A stretch of DNA of 64,000 nucleotides from Kushneria avicenniae (GCF_900112585.1 NZ_FOLY01000003.1:557199-621198), one strand, 5' to 3'; positions 36,956 to 46,718 are shown, counted from the stretch's first letter. Numbers and translations are program-made. The notes: a model not told the origin generated them from the letters alone.

Positions 36956-38560
36956 ATGAACAAGGATATTTCCGCTGACGTGGTCGTCATCGGGGCCGGT
37001 GTCTGCGGCTCGCTGCTGGCGACGCGCCTGGCCCGTACCGGCCGTTCGGTGCTGCTGCTGGAATCCGGTCCGAAGATCCGGCGCAGTGATCTGGTTCGAC
37101 GCTATCGTGAATCAGCCTTCAAATCCGATTTCATGTCGCCGTACCCGTACTCACCGCAGGCCCCGCAGCCGCGCTATACCCCGACCCCCAATGACTATCT
37201 GGATCAGGCCGGGCCGCATCCGTTCAAGGCGCAGTACATTCGAATCTTCGGCGGCACCACCTGGCACTGGGCGGCGCAGCTGTGGCGCAACGTGCCCAAT
37301 GACTTTCGCACTCAAAGCCTTTACGGCGTAGGGCGTGACTGGCCGATCAGCTATGACGATCTGGAAGACTATTACTACCAGGCTGAAGTCATCGCCGGCG
37401 TTGGTGGTGAACCTGACAACGGCTCGCCGCGCAAGCAACCCTTCCCGATGGAACGTGTGCCGGCGTCCTGGCTGCAGCAGCGTGTGACCGAGCGGCTGGC
37501 CCCTGAATTTCGGGTCATCGATGATGCGACAGGGCGTAACAGCCGCAGCTACGATGGCCGGCCCGCCTGCTGTGGCAACAACAACTGCATGCCGATCTGC
37601 CCGATCGATGCCCAGTATCATGGCGGCATCGCCGCGCAGCAGGCCGAGGACAGCGGCGTTGAGGTGATCACCGAAGCGGTGGTCTATCAGCTTGAGCATG
37701 ACCGCGACGGCCGTATCACGGCGGCGAATTACTACGACTGGGACAAGAACCGTCACCGGGTGACCGGCAGGACCTTCGTGCTGGCCGCCAACGCCATCGA
37801 GACGCCGCGACTGCTGCTCATGTCGGCCAGTGAGCAGTTTCCGGAGGGCCTCGCCAACCGCCATGACATGGTCGGGCGCCATCTCTGTGATCACCCGGCC
37901 ATCGGTGTGACCTTCGATGCCGACGAGCCGCTCTGGCCCGGCCGTGGGCCGGTAAGCCCCTGCTCGATCGGTCAGTTCCGTGATGGCGAGTTTCGCAGCG
38001 AGCATGCCCCCTTTCGCATCGATATCTCCAACGGCTCCAAGGTGGCCTCGGTCACGAAAGAGCTGCTCAAGGAGGGCTACTTTGGCCGCGAACTTGAAGA
38101 GCAGGTGCGGTTTCGCTCGGCCCGTCGCCTGAGCATCAAGAATGCGCTCGAGCAGCTCCCCGACCCGGAAAACCGCGTCACCCTGAGCGATAAAAGGGAT
38201 GACATGGGCCTGCCCACGCCGCGCCTGCACTGGAGCGTCGGAGCGTACGAGCAGAAGGGCACCGAGCAAGTGCGGCAGTACTATGACCGCATTGCCGAAA
38301 AGCTGGGCGCCACCAACGTTCAGCACAGCAAGCCGGGCGCGTTTTCCAACCGCCAGCACATCACCGGCACGCTCTCCATGGGCCATGATCCGGCCACCAG
38401 CGTCACCGATGCCTGGGGGCGCGCCCATGGCCATGACAATCTCTTCATGGTCGGCACGGGTGTCATGCCGACCGTCGGAACCTGCAACGTGACCCTGACC
38501 GCCATGGCGCTGGCACTGCGCACGGCAGACCGCATTGTCGAGGAGACCCGACATGACTGA
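36956..38560 (+). CDS. GMC-type FAD sugar dehydrogenase, catalytic subunit
   Basis: 534-residue flavoprotein. The FAD-binding motif GAGVCGSLLATRLARTG is at about residues 12-28. Cysteines 205, 206, 211 and 215 (CCGNNNCMPIC) have the same spacing as the 3Fe-4S ligands of Burkholderia FAD-glucose dehydrogenase. The C-terminal GMC active-site pair is in NRQHITGT and GTCNVTLTAMALA. It has no signal peptide and is expected to cross with the Tat-bearing small subunit. It feeds electrons to the cytochrome c subunit, whose start overlaps its end by 8 bp. Glucose, gluconate and sorbitol are candidate substrates. Confidence 0.88.
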   Translation: MNKDISADVVVIGAGVCGSLLATRLARTGRSVLLLESGPKIRRSDLVRRYRESAFKSDFMSPYPYSPQAPQPRYTPTPNDYLDQAGPHPFKAQYIRIFGGTTWHWAAQLWRNVPNDFRTQSLYGVGRDWPISYDDLEDYYYQAEVIAGVGGEPDNGSPRKQPFPMERVPASWLQQRVTERLAPEFRVIDDATGRNSRSYDGRPACCGNNNCMPICPIDAQYHGGIAAQQAEDSGVEVITEAVVYQLEHDRDGRITAANYYDWDKNRHRVTGRTFVLAANAIETPRLLLMSASEQFPEGLANRHDMVGRHLCDHPAIGVTFDADEPLWPGRGPVSPCSIGQFRDGEFRSEHAPFRIDISNGSKVASVTKELLKEGYFGRELEEQVRFRSARRLSIKNALEQLPDPENRVTLSDKRDDMGLPTPRLHWSVGAYEQKGTEQVRQYYDRIAEKLGATNVQHSKPGAFSNRQHITGTLSMGHDPATSVTDAWGRAHGHDNLFMVGTGVMPTVGTCNVTLTAMALALRTADRIVEETRHD

Positions 38561-39893
38561 TGCCGGCAGGATAGTGCTGTCGCTGGGGATGCTGGCGCTG
38601 TCACTGGGTGCGGGAGTGGCCCGCGCCGATGATCAGCAGGCGCTGATTCAGCGCGGCGAGTACCTGGCCATTGCCGGGGACTGCGCGGCCTGTCATACCG
38701 AGGAGGGGCGACCGGCCTTCAGCGGCGGGCATGCGATTTCAAGCCCGCTGGGCGTGATCTACAGCACCAACATCACGCCGTCCGACTCGGCAGGTATCGG
38801 GAGCTACAGCCTCGAGCAGTTTGATCAGGCGCTGCGTCATGGCGTGCGCGCCGATGGGCGCCAGCTCTATCCGGCCATGCCCTATACGGCCTACGCCAGA
38901 ATGCGCGATGAGGACATCGCAGCGCTTTATGCCTATTTCATGCACGGCGTGGCGCCCGTCGACGACGCCCCCGAAAAAACGGATCTGCCATTCCCGTTCA
39001 ACCTGCGGTTCTCGATGGCGGCCTGGAACGGGCTCTTTCTGGACCAGACGCCCTTTACGCCCGACCCGGACAAATCCGAGCAGTTCAATCGCGGGGCCTA
39101 CCTGGTCGAAGGGCTGACCCACTGCAGCACCTGTCACACGCCGCGCAACATGCTGATGGCCGAAAAGCAGGATCAGGCGCTCAAAGGCGCATCGCTGGGG
39201 ACCTGGTACGCGCCCGACATTACGGCCAACCCGAACACCGGCATCGGCCAGTGGAGTCAGCAGCAGCTGATCGAATATCTGACCACCGGCCATGCCGACA
39301 ATGGCGCTACGGCTGGAGGGCCGATGCTGGAAGCGATCGACAAGAGCTTCTCGCGCATGACGCCCGAAGACATCAAGGCCATCGCGACCTATCTGCTGCC
39401 GGACAGTCCCGACACGAGCGCCCCGACCCCGGCGCCCGGTCTGCGCCCGATTCGCGACAATGACACGCCGGCAGCGCTTGAGAAGATCGGCCCGGGCGAG
39501 CGGGTCTACCGCGACAGCTGCGCCACCTGTCACGGTATGCAGGGCGAGGGGCTCAACGGCCTGCCGGCCCTGAAAGGGCATCCGGTGCTGAAAAAGCCCA
39601 CGGCCGATAACGTCAGCATGGCGATTCTGGAAGGTGTCTGGCCGCATCAGGGGCAGGCGATGATCGGCTTTGACGAGGAACTCTCTGATACCGAGATTGC
39701 CGAGGTTACCAACTACGTGATGCACGCCTTTGGCCGAAGCGATGTGCATACCGATGCGGCCCGGGTGGCCGAGCTTCGACAGGGCGGGGCAACCTCGCCG
39801 CTGCTGATGCTGGCGCGGGTGGGCATGGTCGGTGCAGGTGTTGCGCTGGTGATCCTCATCGCCTGGTCAATCTGGCGGCGTCGGCGCGGATGA
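38553..39893 (+). CDS. Triheme cytochrome c subunit of the sugar dehydrogenase
   Basis: 446-residue protein with a signal peptide (about 1-25), three CxxCH heme sites (CAACH near 48, CSTCH near 192, CATCH near 325) and a C-terminal membrane helix (about 415-440) ending in basic residues. This is the electron-transfer subunit of membrane-bound FAD sugar or alcohol dehydrogenases, passing electrons to ubiquinone. The ATG at 38553 overlaps the catalytic gene and has GAGGAGA upstream. Confidence 0.92.
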   Translation: MTDAGRIVLSLGMLALSLGAGVARADDQQALIQRGEYLAIAGDCAACHTEEGRPAFSGGHAISSPLGVIYSTNITPSDSAGIGSYSLEQFDQALRHGVRADGRQLYPAMPYTAYARMRDEDIAALYAYFMHGVAPVDDAPEKTDLPFPFNLRFSMAAWNGLFLDQTPFTPDPDKSEQFNRGAYLVEGLTHCSTCHTPRNMLMAEKQDQALKGASLGTWYAPDITANPNTGIGQWSQQQLIEYLTTGHADNGATAGGPMLEAIDKSFSRMTPEDIKAIATYLLPDSPDTSAPTPAPGLRPIRDNDTPAALEKIGPGERVYRDSCATCHGMQGEGLNGLPALKGHPVLKKPTADNVSMAILEGVWPHQGQAMIGFDEELSDTEIAEVTNYVMHAFGRSDVHTDAARVAELRQGGATSPLLMLARVGMVGAGVALVILIAWSIWRRRRG

Positions 39894-39985
39894 ACCGGCG
39901 TTGGTCCATTCTTTGGCGCCCTGTCTTCGAATCGTTCAACAGACAGGGCGCCATGCTGGCTGGCAGGTTTTGAAGGGGGCGGGCG

Positions 39986-40393
39986 TCAGGGTTTTTTGGA
40001 AATATCGCACTGGCCGGTTTCGCAGCTTTGACAGCGCTGCCGACCGGTCAGCCAGCCCGAGATGCGATAGCGCCTGGGGGCAAACCAGAGATAGACCCGA
40101 TCAGCGATGGGCCGAATCAGTGGCCAGCGCAGCGGTGCCGTCAGCCAGCCGCGGCCGACCAGTGACCAGGCGCGATGCGTCACATCCAGCCCACGAATGC
40201 GCTGGCCGTGGACGTCGCCCAGCAGGAGAGCACTGGCTTCCTCGCGATCCACGTCAGGATAGCGCTTCGTGAAATCCTCGGCGTGAATGTTTTCAAACAC
40301 GATACGCTGCGCACGGTCGAGTCTTTTCAAATGATTGATTTCGTTGACGCAGAGCGGACAGTTGCCGTCATAGAAAAGCGTCAGTTCAGCCAT
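39986..40393 (-). CDS. DCC family thiol-disulfide oxidoreductase-like protein (DUF393)
   Basis: 135-residue protein with the family start LFYDGNCPLCVNEINHLKR, a CxxC at about residues 13-16, and a C-terminal cysteine cluster (RCQSCETGQC). DCC proteins are thioredoxin-like and of unknown role. GGGAGG precedes the ATG at 40393. The frame continues upstream as a long open shadow over the permease gene, but those codons have no protein-like pattern. Confidence 0.82.
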   Translation of the reverse strand: MAELTLFYDGNCPLCVNEINHLKRLDRAQRIVFENIHAEDFTKRYPDVDREEASALLLGDVHGQRIRGLDVTHRAWSLVGRGWLTAPLRWPLIRPIADRVYLWFAPRRYRISGWLTGRQRCQSCETGQCDISKKP

Positions 40394-40437
40394 GGGCGGC
40401 CTCCCGAAAAATAGCGTCTTTCCACAAGCATAGTGGA

Positions 40438-41358
40438 TCAGGGGGCGCCAGGCAGTTGAAGCATGATGGGCATGACCAGCATCGCCAGCAGGGTTTGCCC
40501 GGTAATGATGGCGGCCATCAGCTCGGCATCCCCGCCGAGCTGTCGGGCCAGGATATAGGCCGAAGTTGCGGTGGGCAGCGCGGCAAAGAGCAGCGCGACA
40601 TGGCGATCCACGCCGTGCAGGTCGACCAGCCATGCCAGGCCCAGCACCAGCAGCGGGGTGATGACCAGCTTGAGTCCGCTCGACAGCCAGAACGCTCGAC
40701 CCCCGCGCCACAGCGCCTGAGGGCGCAGCGCCACGCCCACCGCCACCAGACCCATCGGCAGGGCCGCCTGCCCCAGCAGCTCCAGCGCCGGTTGGCTGAT
40801 ACCGGGCAGACCGATGCCGCTGACATTGAGCAAAATGCCTGCCAGACAGGCCAGAATCAACGGGTTGCGCACCAGTGCCAGCGCACTCCTGCCGACGCTG
40901 GCCGGCCCCTGCGTCCCGGAGACGATAAAGGCCATCACACACAGGATGTTGGCCGTGGGCACCATCAGTGCAATAGCAACGGCTGCCACCGTCAGACCCG
41001 CCTCGCCGTATAGTGCTGCGGCACCGGCCACGCCGACATAGGTGTTGAAACGCACCACGCCCTGAAAGGCCGAGGTGAATACCGGCGGCGACAGCGCAAG
41101 ACGAGCACGCGCCAGCCACAGCGCCCCACCCAGCACGACCATGGTGCCGATCAGCGTGATGGCCAGCGGCAGCACCGACACCTGGCTGACATCAGCTGTG
41201 GCGAGCGTGGCCACCAGCATCGCCGGAAACAGCAGGTAGTAGATAAAGCGTTCGAGGCGTGGCCAGAAGTCACCACCGGGAAAGCCCGCCCGGCCCAGCA
41301 CCGCACCCAGTGCGATCAGGGCAAAGAGCGGCGCCAGCGCCTCGACGATGCTGCTCAT
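40438..41358 (-). CDS. AEC family transporter
   Basis: 306-residue inner-membrane protein with about ten hydrophobic helices split by a central polar loop, the auxin efflux carrier family layout. Bacterial members transport small carboxylates such as malate or malonate. Its position next to aroQ and quiC makes an aromatic or dicarboxylate substrate attractive, but this is inference only. It starts 55 bp after the aroQ stop on the same strand. Confidence 0.83.
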   Translation of the reverse strand: MSSIVEALAPLFALIALGAVLGRAGFPGGDFWPRLERFIYYLLFPAMLVATLATADVSQVSVLPLAITLIGTMVVLGGALWLARARLALSPPVFTSAFQGVVRFNTYVGVAGAAALYGEAGLTVAAVAIALMVPTANILCVMAFIVSGTQGPASVGRSALALVRNPLILACLAGILLNVSGIGLPGISQPALELLGQAALPMGLVAVGVALRPQALWRGGRAFWLSSGLKLVITPLLVLGLAWLVDLHGVDRHVALLFAALPTATSAYILARQLGGDAELMAAIITGQTLLAMLVMPIMLQLPGAP

Positions 41359-41413
41359 GAATTATCCTTGTCTGGAGACGATGACAGGACCGCTCAACGC
41401 TCTTTTGAAATCG

Positions 41414-41836
41414 TCAGCGCGCCAGAAAATCGATCGCCGCCAGATAGCCAAAGCTCCCCATGCCGGCAATGACCGCCTCGGCGCGCGCCGAAATCCAGGA
41501 GTGGTGGCGAAACGCTTCACGCGTGTGGATGTTGGACAGATGCACTTCGATCACGCGCCCTTCAAACGCCTTGAGCGCGTCCAGCAGCGCCACCGAGGTG
41601 TGCGACCAGGCCGCCGGGTTGATGATGATGGCATCGAACTGCTCACGCCCCTCATGGATACGATCAAGCATCACCCCTTCGTGATTGGTCTGTAGAAAAT
41701 CGGTGGCCATGCCCTTGTCGAAGGCGCGGTGGCGAATGGCGTTTTCAATGTCGGCAAGCGTCTCGGAGCCATAAATATCCGGCTCGCGCTTGCCCAGCAG
41801 GTTCAGGTTGGGGCCGTTGAGGATCAAAACGTTCAT
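41414..41836 (-). CDS. aroQ: Type II 3-dehydroquinate dehydratase
   Basis: 140-residue dodecamer-type enzyme that interconverts 3-dehydroquinate and 3-dehydroshikimate. The N-terminal [19 protein letters not shown] contains catalytic Y22; [16 protein letters not shown] and [17 protein letters not shown] carry the catalytic His and anion-binding residues. It sits 87 bp after quiC, so a catabolic role (quinate to protocatechuate) is more likely than a role in aromatic amino acid synthesis. The gene is named by family. Confidence 0.93.
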   Translation of the reverse strand: MNVLILNGPNLNLLGKREPDIYGSETLADIENAIRHRAFDKGMATDFLQTNHEGVMLDRIHEGREQFDAIIINPAAWSHTSVALLDALKAFEGRVIEVHLSNIHTREAFRHHSWISARAEAVIAGMGSFGYLAAIDFLAR

Positions 41837-41923
41837 CGTGACTCCGGGCAGGTGGGGCGTGACGCGGCGCAGGCCGGGTCAAAATGCCATCGTGCCACGC
41901 TATCCATGCGGTTGCACCACGCC

Positions 41924-43816
41924 TCACTGCACGAACGAGTGATCGGTGCCGAAAGAGGAAGGGGCCGTCGCTGCGTGCAGGCGCGACTGAGCTGCCAGCC
42001 GGATTGACGCGTTGACCGCACCAAACTGGGTGTAACTACCGCGACGCTCGATGATCTCGAAATGAAAGCGTCCGGCAAACCGATCGGTATAGGCGTGAAA
42101 GAATTCGCCGTGTTCACTGTGATCATAAAGGATGTGTCGCACGCGCATGGCTTCCAGCAGGGCGTCGTCCAGTTCGAGGCGGGCCGCCAGATCGTCGTAG
42201 TAGTTATCCGGTATTGGCACCATTTTCAGGCCTTTGGCGCTCAGACGATCAAGCGTGGCGAAGATATCGTCGGTCGCCAGCGCGATCTGCTGAATACCGC
42301 CCCGACCCTCGCTCATGAAACGTCCCGGCAGCGTTTCACCGGCCGGTGACGTATTCAATACCAGACGAATGGTGTGATCCTGGCTGACCAGCGCCTGACT
42401 GAAGACCAGACCATTGGGGTCGGCCATTTCGTGCTCGGTGCTGGCCGTGAGATCGAACACGGTGCGAAAGAAGAGCTGCCAGCGCAGTCGCTGCGTGGGG
42501 GCCACGGCCGTCGAGAGATGATCGATGCCGGTGATGCCGGCATCAGGGTGGCCAGATGTCTCAAGCAGGGTGAAGTCGGTACGCCACTGTCGGTCGTGGG
42601 CTGTATCGGGGTCGACCAGATAAATCAGGCTGTCATTGATGCCGCGAATGGCCGGAAGACGCAGCTCACCGGGGCCTGTGGGGCCTTCAAAGGCGCAGGC
42701 CCGATAGGCGTGTGCACGCGCCATGGTCTGCTCGGGATGGTGGTCACGAAAGCCGATGGCACACACCGAAAGGCCGTGCATGAGTCGATAGGTATGCGCA
42801 AAGGTATGGGACTCCATGTTGAGCACCATATGGATGTTCCCCTGGCGCCAGAGCTCGATGTTCTTGGAGCGGTGGTGGCCGACATGGCAAAAGCCGAGCA
42901 TGGACAGCATCTGTCCCAGTGCTCTGGCCTGCGCCTCCTCCAGCGTGAACTCCAGAAAATGGATGCCCTGAAAGCCTGGCGGCGTCGCGAGTGCGTCACA
43001 GATCCGCGCCCGGTTTCGCAGGTGCTCGGCCAGAATCATCGAGCGCATGCCATCAAGGGCCGTGTCGCGCGCGCAGGCCATACGAAAATCGGTATTGAAT
43101 ATCTCGTGCGACAGCGGCCCGGCGTAGCCGGTGCGTTCCAGCGCCGCCATGAATCCCGCCATGTCCAGTCCACCCTGACCGGGAAAACAGCGATAGTGGC
43201 GGCTCCAGTTGAGCAGGTCCATCTGCATGAGGGGCGCATCGGCCAGATGCACCAGAAAAATGCGCTCGCCCGGAATATCAGCAATCGGTGCGATGGGCAG
43301 TCCGGGTGCCAGCACATGAAAGCTGTCCAGCACCAGACCCAGCGCTGGGTGATTGGCACGCTCGACGATTGCCCAGGCGTGGCGGTAGTCATTGACATGA
43401 CGCCCCCATGCCAGCGCCTCGAAGCCGATACGCAGACCATGCGCAGCCGCGCGTTGGGCCAGTTCGCGCAGATCCTCGGCGGCGCGGGCATCGTCGTTCA
43501 CGCTTGATGGTGACGTATTGCTGCAGACCAGCATGAAGTCGGTGCCCAGCGCTTTCATCAGGGCGAACTTGCGTTCGGCGCGGGCAAGATTGCGGCGGCG
43601 CTGCGGCTCGGGCATGGCCTCGAAATCCCGAAAGGGTTGCAGGGCGATGATGGAAAGGCCCAGCGACGCCGCCAGTGCTCGTACGTCTTCCGGGGTGCCA
43701 CCCCAGGAGAGCAGGTCGTTTTCAAAGATTTCAATGCCATCGTAGCCGGCCCGGGCCGCGGCCTCGAGCTTGGCGCCCAGATCACCGCTGAGAGAGACGG
43801 TCGCAATGGCTCGCAT
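41924..43816 (-). CDS. quiC: 3-Dehydroshikimate dehydratase (bifunctional-type TIM barrel/VOC protein)
   Basis: 630-residue two-domain protein. Residues 1-280 form an AP-endonuclease-2-like TIM barrel (GYDGIEIFENDLLSW, FEALAWGRHVNDY, LVHLADAPLMQMD) with the metal-dependent dehydratase site. Residues 290-620 form a 4-hydroxyphenylpyruvate-dioxygenase-like VOC domain (TGIDHLSTAV, IQQIALATDDIFAT, FHFEIIERRG). This fusion is typical of Pseudomonas QuiC1, which converts 3-dehydroshikimate to protocatechuate. The ATG at 43816 is preferred over a GTG two codons earlier because GGGAG lies 8 bases before it. It links aroQ with the pca genes. Confidence 0.92.
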   Translation of the reverse strand: MRAIATVSLSGDLGAKLEAAARAGYDGIEIFENDLLSWGGTPEDVRALAASLGLSIIALQPFRDFEAMPEPQRRRNLARAERKFALMKALGTDFMLVCSNTSPSSVNDDARAAEDLRELAQRAAAHGLRIGFEALAWGRHVNDYRHAWAIVERANHPALGLVLDSFHVLAPGLPIAPIADIPGERIFLVHLADAPLMQMDLLNWSRHYRCFPGQGGLDMAGFMAALERTGYAGPLSHEIFNTDFRMACARDTALDGMRSMILAEHLRNRARICDALATPPGFQGIHFLEFTLEEAQARALGQMLSMLGFCHVGHHRSKNIELWRQGNIHMVLNMESHTFAHTYRLMHGLSVCAIGFRDHHPEQTMARAHAYRACAFEGPTGPGELRLPAIRGINDSLIYLVDPDTAHDRQWRTDFTLLETSGHPDAGITGIDHLSTAVAPTQRLRWQLFFRTVFDLTASTEHEMADPNGLVFSQALVSQDHTIRLVLNTSPAGETLPGRFMSEGRGGIQQIALATDDIFATLDRLSAKGLKMVPIPDNYYDDLAARLELDDALLEAMRVRHILYDHSEHGEFFHAYTDRFAGRFHFEIIERRGSYTQFGAVNASIRLAAQSRLHAATAPSSFGTDHSFVQ

Positions 43817-44162
43817 CTTCACTACTCCCTGGCAATATTGTTATCGAGAGGCCGCGGCGCCGCTTCACAGGTCAAGGTGACGACAACGAGCGACAACAAC
43901 CGATGACGGCGACAAAAGAGACGGGTCTTCATGAATCCTGGTAGGGACGTGCGGGGGCAAGTGTGCCGAAGTGTGCCTGATGGCACCAAAGCGCGTGACG
44001 TTAGACGATTGTTGCGCCAGAGCGGGATCGGAAAGTTTTAAGACCCCTCAGCCATCGGCGAGAAAGATGGCAGGCGCGATCCCGTGAAGTATGGGTTTTG
44101 AGCGCCGTCAGGCAGGCACGTCGGATGAGCCGGCCCCGGGACAGGTCCCGGAGCCGACGAGG
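43817..44162. other. Intergenic region upstream of quiC
   Basis: 346 bp between the quiC start and the end of the DUF3298 gene. It should carry the quiC-aroQ promoter. A GC-rich inverted repeat (CCGGGAC / GTCCCGG, about 44133-44151) lies just past the DUF3298 stop and could be its terminator, without a T-run. No GTTC-N7-GAAC element like those at the pca promoters was found. Confidence 0.55.
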
Positions 44163-45017
44163 CTAGGAGGTCGGTGATTCGGGCAGAAACCTCGGCTTGA
44201 GCACGTTTTCAAGGTCGCTGTAGGGAATGGTCAGCGTCGGCATGCCGATGGCATAGGGCCCGAGCGTGTAGACGCCGTAGGTGACGGCCATGCCATCTTC
44301 CATCGGTGCGGCGTTGTCGCTCGGGGAGAACGGCCAGTCCTGCGGCTCGAGGCCCTGCGCCTGGTCACTGTTTTCAATCCAGTCCTGCCAGGCGTTTTTT
44401 AGTGCCGCTTCGAAGGCGGGGTGCTGACCCTGCTGCAGCATGTCATCCAGCGTCAGGACCTGACGACTCTTCTCATCGATGACCATATACGCTGCCAGCG
44501 GCATACCGTGGGCGCCGCCGGTCATGACATAACTCTGAAGCTCGAGGATTCGCAGGCCGTCGTGATGGCCGATCTCCCTGGCTTCAAGGACGGCATCGTA
44601 GCGACTCGGCTGGCCTGTCCCTTCGCTTGCCTGGGCGCTCAGATTGAAGAAGCTATCGGCGTAGGCGTCTATCGTCGAGGGCAGGCTGTCTTCATCCACC
44701 GCCGTGTCACTGATCGGGCTGCCCATATGGACCAGACGACGCTCGATCTCGCTGGAAAGCTGCGGGTCGCTGTCGAATCGAATCATGTGCACTTCGACGC
44801 TGGTGCACTCATCGCCATGACAATCCGGTGCCGTGATCGTGCGATTGACGAACGTCGGCGACAGATCTGTCTGTTGCGTGCCGGCGGTCTCTGCCGTGGG
44901 CTGCTGTGTGGTATCGGACTGATCAACGCTCGGGTCATCGCCGTTCTGGTCACAGGCGGTCAGGGTCAGTAACAGAGCGGGTACCGCCAGCCATCGATAG
45001 CATGTTGAAGATGTCAT
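44163..45017 (-). CDS. DUF3298-type (RsiV-like) lipoprotein
   Basis: 284-residue lipoprotein with lipobox LTLTAC (Cys at 20) and a low-complexity Asp/Gln/Thr linker, followed by a domain resembling DUF4163/DUF3298 (SYVMTGGAHGMPLAAYMVIDEKSRQ, DDMLQQG). Relatives occur as periplasmic lipoproteins of unknown role or as lysozyme-binding anti-sigma factors; there is no sigma-factor gene nearby. The start at 45017 has an AGAG upstream; in-frame codons further up are not protein-like. It is 46 bp after the NlpC/P60 gene. Confidence 0.75.
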   Translation of the reverse strand: MTSSTCYRWLAVPALLLTLTACDQNGDDPSVDQSDTTQQPTAETAGTQQTDLSPTFVNRTITAPDCHGDECTSVEVHMIRFDSDPQLSSEIERRLVHMGSPISDTAVDEDSLPSTIDAYADSFFNLSAQASEGTGQPSRYDAVLEAREIGHHDGLRILELQSYVMTGGAHGMPLAAYMVIDEKSRQVLTLDDMLQQGQHPAFEAALKNAWQDWIENSDQAQGLEPQDWPFSPSDNAAPMEDGMAVTYGVYTLGPYAIGMPTLTIPYSDLENVLKPRFLPESPTS

Positions 45018-45063
45018 GTGAGGTCTCTTGCGTGACAGATGTTGGCTTGTAATGCGCGTTCGT

Positions 45064-45588
45064 TCAGGGGGCCGGCGCCGCGGCGCCGCGATAGTGGCTA
45101 CGCCAATAGCGATTGCCCAGGTTCGCGATGCTGACCTCGCGCCCGCTGCCGGGGGCATGAATCATTTGATTGTTGCCCATGTAGATCCCGACGTGACCAA
45201 CGCTCCCCCCGGAGCCAAAAAACATCAGGTCGCCGGGACGGGCGCGATCAATGCGCTCCAGGCCGTCAAACTGCTGTTGTGAGGTGCGTGGAATCTCGAT
45301 GCCGGCAGCCAGAAAGCTGGCCTGGGTCAGGCCGCTGCAATCCATCCCAGAAGGCGTCGTGCCGCCGTAGCGATAGGGTATCCCCAGCGCATCGCGCGCG
45401 TAATTCATCACCAGTACCCGCTCGATCGAGAGATCCTGATGCTCCGAGATGGAGCCCATCATGTCACTGGTCTGCATCTCGGGAGTGCCGGCGCAACCGG
45501 CCAGCCATAGAACGGCGATCAGCAGTGACGCATCACGCAGGCGCTTGATCGGGTGCAGGGGACGGCAAAAGGCGGCGGACAAGGGCAT
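45064..45588 (-). CDS. NlpC/P60 family lipoprotein peptidase
   Basis: 174-residue outer-membrane or periplasmic lipoprotein: lipobox LAGC near residue 32, then an NlpC/P60 domain with catalytic Cys in SGMDCSGL, His in GSVGHVGIYM and a third His in MIHAPG. Such proteins (Spr/MepS type) cleave peptidoglycan cross-links. The start at 45588 gives a short basic region and hydrophobic signal, but its ribosome-binding site is weak. It lies upstream of the DUF3298 lipoprotein gene on the same strand. Confidence 0.87.
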   Translation of the reverse strand: MPLSAAFCRPLHPIKRLRDASLLIAVLWLAGCAGTPEMQTSDMMGSISEHQDLSIERVLVMNYARDALGIPYRYGGTTPSGMDCSGLTQASFLAAGIEIPRTSQQQFDGLERIDRARPGDLMFFGSGGSVGHVGIYMGNNQMIHAPGSGREVSIANLGNRYWRSHYRGAAAPAP

Positions 45589-45773
45589 GAGCAGATTCCG
45601 ATGGGCAAGCAATGTCTCGATATTAACCGCGAGCGTCCTGCGTTTTCGAGCCCTGCCTTGATGAAAGAACACTGATGGGGTTCTGCACGGCAGTCACCCT
45701 CCCGGGAGGACAGCGGTGAGAGATGCAAGACAATAAAGAGGGGGGGCAGAAAAGGAGGGGGGAGCAGAAACAA

Positions 45774-45808
45774 TAAAAAAACCCGACGGCAGGCCGAAAC
45801 CGTCGGGT
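45774..45808 (-). terminator. Intrinsic terminator of the OmpW gene
   Basis: 9-bp stem ACCCGACGG / CCGTCGGGT with a 10-base loop; on the minus strand it is followed by a run of T (A-run at 45775-45780). Confidence 0.9.
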
Positions 45809-45861
45809 CAGCACCGGTCGAGAGCGGTGCAAAAAGGGTCGATCGTTACAACGTCGGTGGA

Positions 45862-46506
45862 TTAGAAGCGGTAGCTGATGCCGCTCATGATGACGACCGG
45901 ATCAATATCCAGATGCGTCTTGTAGGTCTCGCCGCCGGCATTGGCCGTGACGTTGGAGTCAATGTCCAGATACCAGGCGGCGGCATTGATGGCCCAGTGA
46001 TCATTGATCAGCAAGTCGACACCCACCTGGCCGGCCCAGCCCCATGAATTGTCCATGTCCATGCTGGCGCCCTCGATATTGACGTCTTCAGCCGAGAAGC
46101 GGGTGTAGTTGATACCGGCACCCACATAAGGCTGCACGCGCGCATCGGTCCCGCCCAGCGGGTAATACTGCAGGGTCAGGGTCGGGGGCAGGTGCTTGAC
46201 CGAACCGCCATGTTCCCCGTCGAGATCGAAGTCATGCTTGAAGCGCTGCGCCGCCAGCAGCTCTACACCCCATTTGTCGAGAAAGCGATAACCAAAGGTG
46301 ATGGCGAAGCCCCGGCCGTCCTTGACATCGACCTTGTCCACACCCAGTGAATCGTAATCGCCGTTGTCATCCTTCGGTGACACCTTGGCAAGGCCGGCAC
46401 GAGTGAAAAAGTCACCCTGGCCGTAGGTGGATTCAGCGGCCTGGGCGGTGCCCATGGTGGCCCCGAGTGCCAGAGCGGCAATGGAAATAAGCGGCAGCGC
46501 GCGCAT
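45862..46506 (-). CDS. OmpW family outer-membrane protein
   Basis: 214-residue protein with a signal peptide (1-22, cleavage after AQA) and an eight-stranded barrel pattern ending in the outer-membrane C-terminal SYRF. Matching segments include ITFGYRFLDKWGVELLAA, LTLQYYP and PYVGAGINYTRF. OmpW forms a small channel for hydrophobic molecules, which could help uptake of aromatic compounds handled by the flanking genes. The ATG at 46506 is chosen over an upstream start because it begins the signal peptide and follows AGGGGAA. Confidence 0.9.
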   Translation of the reverse strand: MRALPLISIAALALGATMGTAQAAESTYGQGDFFTRAGLAKVSPKDDNGDYDSLGVDKVDVKDGRGFAITFGYRFLDKWGVELLAAQRFKHDFDLDGEHGGSVKHLPPTLTLQYYPLGGTDARVQPYVGAGINYTRFSAEDVNIEGASMDMDNSWGWAGQVGVDLLINDHWAINAAAWYLDIDSNVTANAGGETYKTHLDIDPVVIMSGISYRF

Positions 46507-46718
46507 GTGTCTGGTTCCCCTGAACAGTTTTTCTGAAGTGGTTCGGGCTCCCCTCAAGGCATGATGCGCCTGACCCGACCCCTGTAAGTGCCTGAGCCCA
46601 TTGTGCCAGGCGAACGCTGTTCATTTATTGACGCACGTCAAATCATTTCAAAATGGCCCATCCATCAGGGCAGGCGATATGGAGGCTGATTTAAAAAAGA
46701 GCGGCAGGGACTGACAGG

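Noticed and set aside
40394..41119. N-terminal extension of the DCC protein overlapping the AEC transporter gene
   Set aside because: The AEC frame has clear membrane-helix periodicity; the extension is a Gly/Arg-rich shadow, and the DCC ATG at 40393 has its own ribosome site.
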